This document shows, piece by piece, positions 59,001 to 64,000 of a stretch of DNA of 64,000 nucleotides; the stretch's first letter is position 1, and every line of letters begins with the position of its first letter. The notes under the pieces were generated by a model that had not been told where the DNA came from, made no database searches, and saw nothing but the letters and a program-made list of their open reading frames with translations. Where the stretch lies: NCBI RefSeq assembly GCF_019649055.1, contig NW_026570257.1, positions 682,001 through 746,000 of the forward strand, read 5' to 3'. The stretch comes from Paramacrobiotus metropolitanus. Its lineage: Eukaryota > Tardigrada > Eutardigrada > Parachela > Macrobiotidae. Both the position numbers and the translations under genes were made by a program.

Positions 59001-62000
59001 TTCGGGTTCAATGAATTACGGTAGTTTATTCTGTAATGCCTGCATCTGTTTGTAATTTGTATCTACATATTACGTCTTTAACACTGCAAAAAAGGTACTT
59101 GACGGAAGTGGCCCGGTCCATAGCACTAAATTCGTATACATCCAAGGGGACTTTCACTTTCGCGCACTTGTAACATATTTTTCCGTTTGCTTCTTGATAT
59201 CGAGTAGCCAAATGATTTGTGTACACAGGCGTGAGCTCCGTTTTCACGCGCCACATCCGAAAGGGAAAGTTCCCGTGGATGTACACGAAATTAGTGCTAG
59301 GTACCGGGTAACTTCCCTTAAAAAGTACTTGCGTCGTATAAACATACCAGCTACAGTGGATCGTTCGCCGCGTTTCTCTAATGCCGGAAATCGCAACCAC
59401 TTGTTGATAGGGAATATGAACAGTGCTGATGCGATCAACTTCGCCACGTTGAAGCTCCCTTTGATATCGATAAAACCGAAGTACCATTTGTCCAACAGCT
59501 CCTGGACAGCCGGATGAGCAACAAAAACCCTGCAGTGATTATAAATCCTTGCATTATTGGCAATTTACTAAGACTGCTAATGAATTTTGAAATTACGAGA
59601 ACGATATTACCAAATTACATGTAAAATTACTACATAATAATGTGATATAGTTTTTCCAGCAACGGCTAAAATATATTAATGATTTAGTGACCTTATTAGT
59701 GATTTCCGTTATGCCAAATTTTTTTGAATTTACTTACACAAAATTACTGTAAATAAAAATTTCGAAATCGTATTTATTATAAAACGGGTATGGTTAGCAG
59801 GTAACCACCACCACAATAACAAAAGATGCTGCGTGGCTCAAATCACTTTGGAAGCAAAAAATCAGATAATATTAATAAGAAAAATATATTTGTAATTAAT
59901 ACAAATGTTATTTTACCGATCTTTGGCATCGTATGCCAGGCGAATGACATTGCGATTATTGTACAGCGGCAATTCCCGAATCAGCAATCCGCGAGCTCGT
60001 TGCGGGCTTTCCTCTAGCGCCATATCAAACAGCCGGATAACCATTTTACTGAGATTGTTCCCGTATTGTTTTAATTCTATCTCCGAGGATTTTTTGCGAG
60101 TTTCACCACCCAGTCCATGGAAGATGGCTTCCACCAGCAACGCAATCGGGATCGGTTCGGGCGAATGCTTAACCATAATCTGCACCAGATCCTCGTCTCC
60201 CACCAGTGCACCAAATACTGCCAGCGCGTTGAACGCCTAAAAAGATCATAAATTTGCCCATTTGTCACTAAATATTTATTTATATACAGACATATTTCTT
60301 TATAGATATTATGTAGAATTTATATGTGTTTGAATTTGCCGAATGGGCAAAGAAAACAGTTAAGAGAAATAGGCAGTACATTTCCTCAACAAAAATAAAA
60401 AAAAGTAATAGTAATACGTAATACTAATAGAACTAGTGATAGTAAGTGGTAATAGATAGTAATAAATAGTAATAGAACTACTCAGGATAGTAATAGTAAG
60501 TAAAAGTAAAGTAGTAGTAAGAGAGTAGTAAAAAGTAATAGAACCACCCCAAACAGGCAAAATTCATGCACAAAGTCCTACCATTCGTTCAGCAATGGAA
60601 TCCGGAAGTGTTGACGATTTACTATGAACGCTCTCGTTCAGCATACCGATGTTGATAAAATTTTTTACGTCGGTTAATTTAAATATTAAATTGTTCAGCT
60701 CCACTCGGACAAACTTTTCCGTCACCGGTTCATCTGAAATTACAATGCAGCTTGTACATTTTTAAATAAACGTGCTGGAAATGTGATTAATTAAAATAGT
60801 ATGCTGAATTATGTACTAGAAAACAAATCGAAAGTTACGCTAACTGTATGCGTGATTAAGCATCAGTGTCCAAACATTGTCGATGAAAAATGCTTCCTGG
60901 CTTCCGCGTTGATAAAGCCGCAAATACAACTCATCATCCAGGTACTCATGTATCGGATATCCTTGCTGTAAGAACAGATCGACAAAATCCGCACGATCAT
61001 GCCGCACCAGGGATTCTTCGAAGGCCCGATAAGGAATCTGCGACAACCGCAATTTTCTTCATGTGGAAAACCTTTATTGTATTTTTGCTACATGGAAAAT
61101 CTTTATTATATTTAGTATGTTTACTATAGACGTACTGTACTTACTTTATTATATTTATATGTATTTAATACATTTACTTTCTGACTATTCACTGTATAAT
61201 AATCTGTACTCATTTTTGGTTAGCCACACACACCTGCATGCTTTCCCACACCGGGTGGCCAAAGAGCACCCGTTCAATAACCGCCGGCCGGTTGGCCTTA
61301 ATTCCCAAGATCAGATTGGCTGAGAAACTGTGCTGACTGGCCGACGAGACCGATGCCTGAACCACCGCATCCACAATTAACGCGTCCAAATGTGCCAGTT
61401 GTTTGGGCGTGACCACTTCAATCAGGGTGACCTCTTCGATAGAGGCCAGTTTCAGCACGGCTAAATGCAGATCCACAGCGATGCGGAGGAGTTTGCGATC
61501 ACGGGAGTACTCTGGGAAGACCGTACGGACTTTCTCGGTGACCTCGGCGCGGCGCTCGTGGTCGGTCAGCACTGAACTGAATCGACGATACATAGAGCGT
61601 GGTGCTTAGTTTGAAATTTTGAATGGCAGTGCAAGTAAATTAGCTGATTTACCTTAATCGTAATCCGTGAGCAAGCACATCGGCCACGCCTCCGCCGCCT
61701 TCCAGTAGAACGACTGGAACCCGATGACGCAGGTAGACGGCGAGACCCGATAGATCTTCGATGTTGCCGTTAATCAGCACGGCGGCAAAGTGGATGGGTT
61801 GCAGGTCCGCCCGTTCCATCTCATCATCTATCATTGCGAACAACGTACGTTTTGTTTCAGATATACATAGTTGCATATTATTTATGAAACTACTTAATTT
61901 TCGAAACTAGTAAATTCATTTTAGATTAGTGGCATAATTCATAAAACCGTTTGAAAATTCTGAAAAAGAGACGCACCGCAATTAGCACCGTTTGTAAAAG

Positions 62001-63641
62001 GTTCTTAATAGTCAAGCCCCATCCATACTTCTCTTCACAGTGGTTCAAACATACTTTTCTGACTATTTGTAATATCATAAAAATATATGTGTTATATACG
62101 ATTTCTAATCCAAAAGTTAGAAAACGTTAATACAGCAACACAAAACATGCTTATTATAATTTTTGCTTTATTTCCATAAGTTTTTGCTTTCTTATGCCCT
62201 TTTATATAATTTGTTTAAGAACAACAACAAGACCAGCTAACACTTTCAGTTAAACACTGAAGCCCACTAATAACAAAATAATAATGCTTAATCCAATGAT
62301 TAACACTTAATAATTAGCAATTTTGGACGAAGGATGGTAATACTCTATGTCAGTAAATTGTTAGATTTGTGTAATGAATGGATATAGTGCCGAAATTCTT
62401 TGTTAAAAAATGCGTACCTTGAGTGAGCCATTTCTCGTTATCCGTCAGATTTTTCCAGACAGCCATTTCCATTTCCGCACGGATCTTGCGATTCTGGTCT
62501 TCCGCACCGGCATCCAGAACAACAAGTCGTGTATGGTTGGCATCCGCCTGCAGATCGCGATGTTGCCGGGCGGGGGTTTGCGACACGACCCCGATCAGCT
62601 GTTTAATATGCCGAACATCGGAGACGATGTCCTTAGCCTTCTTTTTGTGCCGTGTACTGATTTTTCTCCGCTGCACATGCTCATCGAAATGGTCCAGTCC
62701 GCACAGCGTGTTTCCCAGCAAATTTGCTAGGCCGCTGCGCGAGCCGTTGTCGAAAAACAGTGTGTCTGGCAGTTTGTTGACCATCTGTAGTCAAATTATA
62801 AAGTAACTGTTAGCGGCTGCTGTTAGTTATTAAATACGTAATTGTTGCCGATTTATAAAAATATAATCAAATAATTGTCCCTGTTTCCAAAATGCACAGC
62901 GCACTTTTATGTATATTTAACCATAATTTAAATACGAGTAACTACCTGACTGATGCCCTCTTGAAAGGCATTACGCTGGATGATGTTGCGAAATGCACCT
63001 CCGTTATTCTCGTTCGTAAGAAAGGAGACAATCAAATCCGGTGGCCGACGAATCCATTGAGTGCAGATTTTGTTGGCTATCTCGGGGATCTGTTTGGAGT
63101 TTTCCACCCATATTTCCTCCTACAACGTATATTTTGACGAATTTGGTGGTAGAAACAGACTAACAGTTAAAAGAAGAACATAAACAATATTGCATTTTAT
63201 TATTTTAAGATTATCGCGACATTCTGTCGAATTTTACGGTTCTTTCATCCGCACCTGTACGAGTGATCGCTGGTCCTGGAATGCCGGCTTTGGTAGAGCT
63301 TCCTCAATCTGCAACATATTGTATCGTCGAGATACTTCATGATTTAATTAAATCTTCTGTATTTACAATATATGTTCTATTTAATATTTTTCAAGAAGTA
63401 ATTCGGTTTTCAAACTTTTCAAGAAGTTTTCAAGAAATAATACAGTATTCTAGCGGCTTTGCTGATAATATAATTCACGGCTGCTATAGCGCTCTTGTTT
63501 AAAAACACGCCTCATTTTTTTAAATTAAAAAAATTTGCGAAATAACGATTATAGTTTTTTGCTTTCAGAGTGGATAACCGGTACCTGCACGGGCACAGCG
63601 CTGTAATCCACGTTCTGCAAGGGTGCGGCCGTACTAGACAT
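56085..63641 (-). CDS. TRPM: TRPM-family cation channel, copy 3 (1191 aa)
   Basis: Twenty exons: 63641..63585, 63308..63255, 63119..62946, 62784..62418, 61827..61653, 61576..61234, 61037..60845, 60733..60582, 60236..59917, 59529..59348, 58979..58673, 58484..58306, 58222..58146, 58059..58000, 57651..57521, 57416..57286, 57227..57134, 57070..56893, 56568..56393, 56310..56085. Same layout as copies 1 and 2: LSDAT region with GGGGVADVLAHG near residue 260, melastatin repeats to about 670, membrane domain about 720-1000, TRP helix WKYHRCRLIMNY followed by LPAPFS instead of LPPPLN. The pore loop reads YRGFHSILYGAPYTD: the Phe-Gly pair of the other copies is Phe-His here (911-912). A basic cluster (RRKISTRHKKK) sits in exon 4. 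The tail is longer, Pro- and His-rich (QHPLSPLSPVAPTY..DHIHHDVNE), with no enzyme domain. The exon 5/6 junction uses an acceptor (..GATTCAG) chosen to keep frame; the exon 15 donor is GTAGGT. Confidence 0.88.
59099..59321. mobile_element. TTAA-bounded palindromic element, copy 3 (223 bp), in TRPM copy 3 intron 10
   Basis: The left end TTGACGGAAGTGGCCCGGTC (TTAA decayed to TTGA) and right end ..GGGTAACTTCCCTTAA. Arms contain CATAGCACTAAATTCGTATA with inverted partner ACGAAATTAGTGCTAGG, and the CTTTCACTTTCGCGCACT block of copy 1. The AT-rich centre is lost, consistent with an internal deletion. Confidence 0.7.
60400..60543. repeat. Simple-sequence tract in TRPM copy 3 intron 8
   Basis: An AGTAATA/GTAGTA-type low-complexity tract of about 140 bp close to the exon 8 donor at 60582. 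On the minus strand it gives a false Tyr/Ser/Thr-rich open frame. Confidence 0.8.
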
Positions 63642-64000
63642 TGTTGATCATTATACAATCATTAATACATTGGCCAACTGCATTACAACCCGCGACAGAG
63701 CATGGAAATAGCGGCGAATGCTCTTTTAACCGTTCTCTAAAAACTTTATGCTTGGTTTTTCCAAAAGAAGACGTTCTCCCGCAGGCATAAAGTGAAGACA
63801 GGCCAATGATTTTCTGCAAAGCAATTTGAGTAGCGTACAGAGTATATGCAATAAGTAGTATTATTGTACTTGCAGTATACTTATTATAAAACAGCTAGAG
63901 CAACCGCTATAAGCGCCGGAAGCGTTGCTACTCATCCTTAAATTAAAGACAATGGGCGTCGATACTACATATCTACACCGACATGCTATAAATAACTGTT
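63642..64000. other. Upstream of TRPM copy 3
   Basis: A minus-strand frame of about 60 codons (63819-63634) runs past the proposed ATG in another frame; it has no recognised domain and is probably 5' leader or promoter sequence. Nothing else seen. Confidence 0.35.

Noticed and set aside
60360-60560. 66-codon Tyr/Ser/Thr/Leu-rich frame
   Set aside because: Produced by an AGTAATA-type simple repeat in a TRPM intron.

Overview
This is a 64 kb piece of an animal nuclear genome. The genes are split by many short introns (about 55-400 bp) with GT..AG ends, there are two nuclear tRNA-Lys genes, and the products are metazoan families: TRPM channels, the ciliary protein IFT139/TTC21, PTPDC1, an XK-related protein and a beta-1,3-glycosyltransferase. 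The compact genes and AT-rich spacers suggest a small-genome invertebrate, possibly an ecdysozoan such as a tardigrade or arthropod, but nothing here fixes the phylum. All exon models were built by hand from reading frame, splice sites, phase and family resemblance.

Layout. 0.7-3.6 kb (minus): a small candidate membrane protein, an orphan terminal-exon-like piece and a two-exon beta-1,3-galactosyltransferase-like gene. 4.2-4.9 kb: a 686-bp palindromic element bounded by TTAA. 5.7-15.4 kb (plus): three tandem copies of a three-exon gene for a small secreted, weakly cystatin-like protein, with shared TATA promoters, introns and 3' flanks, and with decayed extra pieces at 12 and 17 kb. This stretch also holds a Tc1/mariner-type insertion and a decayed retrotransposon reverse-transcriptase end. 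18.6-24.4 kb (plus): a ten-exon PTPDC1 phosphatase. 26.4-29.1 kb (plus): a four-exon XK-related gene whose 3' end is tandemly repeated downstream. 30.0 and 31.2 kb: two divergent tRNA-Lys(UUU) genes. 31.5-38.5 kb (minus): a 19-exon TTC21/IFT139 gene lacking only its first codons. 39.6-40.4 kb (minus): a mucin-like membrane protein. 41.6-63.6 kb (minus): three head-to-tail TRPM-family channel genes of 1198, 1165 and 1191 codons sharing the same intron map.

How the genes relate. This is not an operon-like or functional cluster. Its main signal is local duplication: the secreted-protein family and the TRPM family each arose by tandem copying, and the PTPDC1 first exon and XKR 3' end left partial copies. 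TTC21 (retrograde intraflagellar transport) and PTPDC1 (reported in ciliogenesis) are both cilium-linked neighbours, which may be coincidence. Members of one TTAA-bounded palindrome family sit near the glycosyltransferase and inside introns of two TRPM genes.
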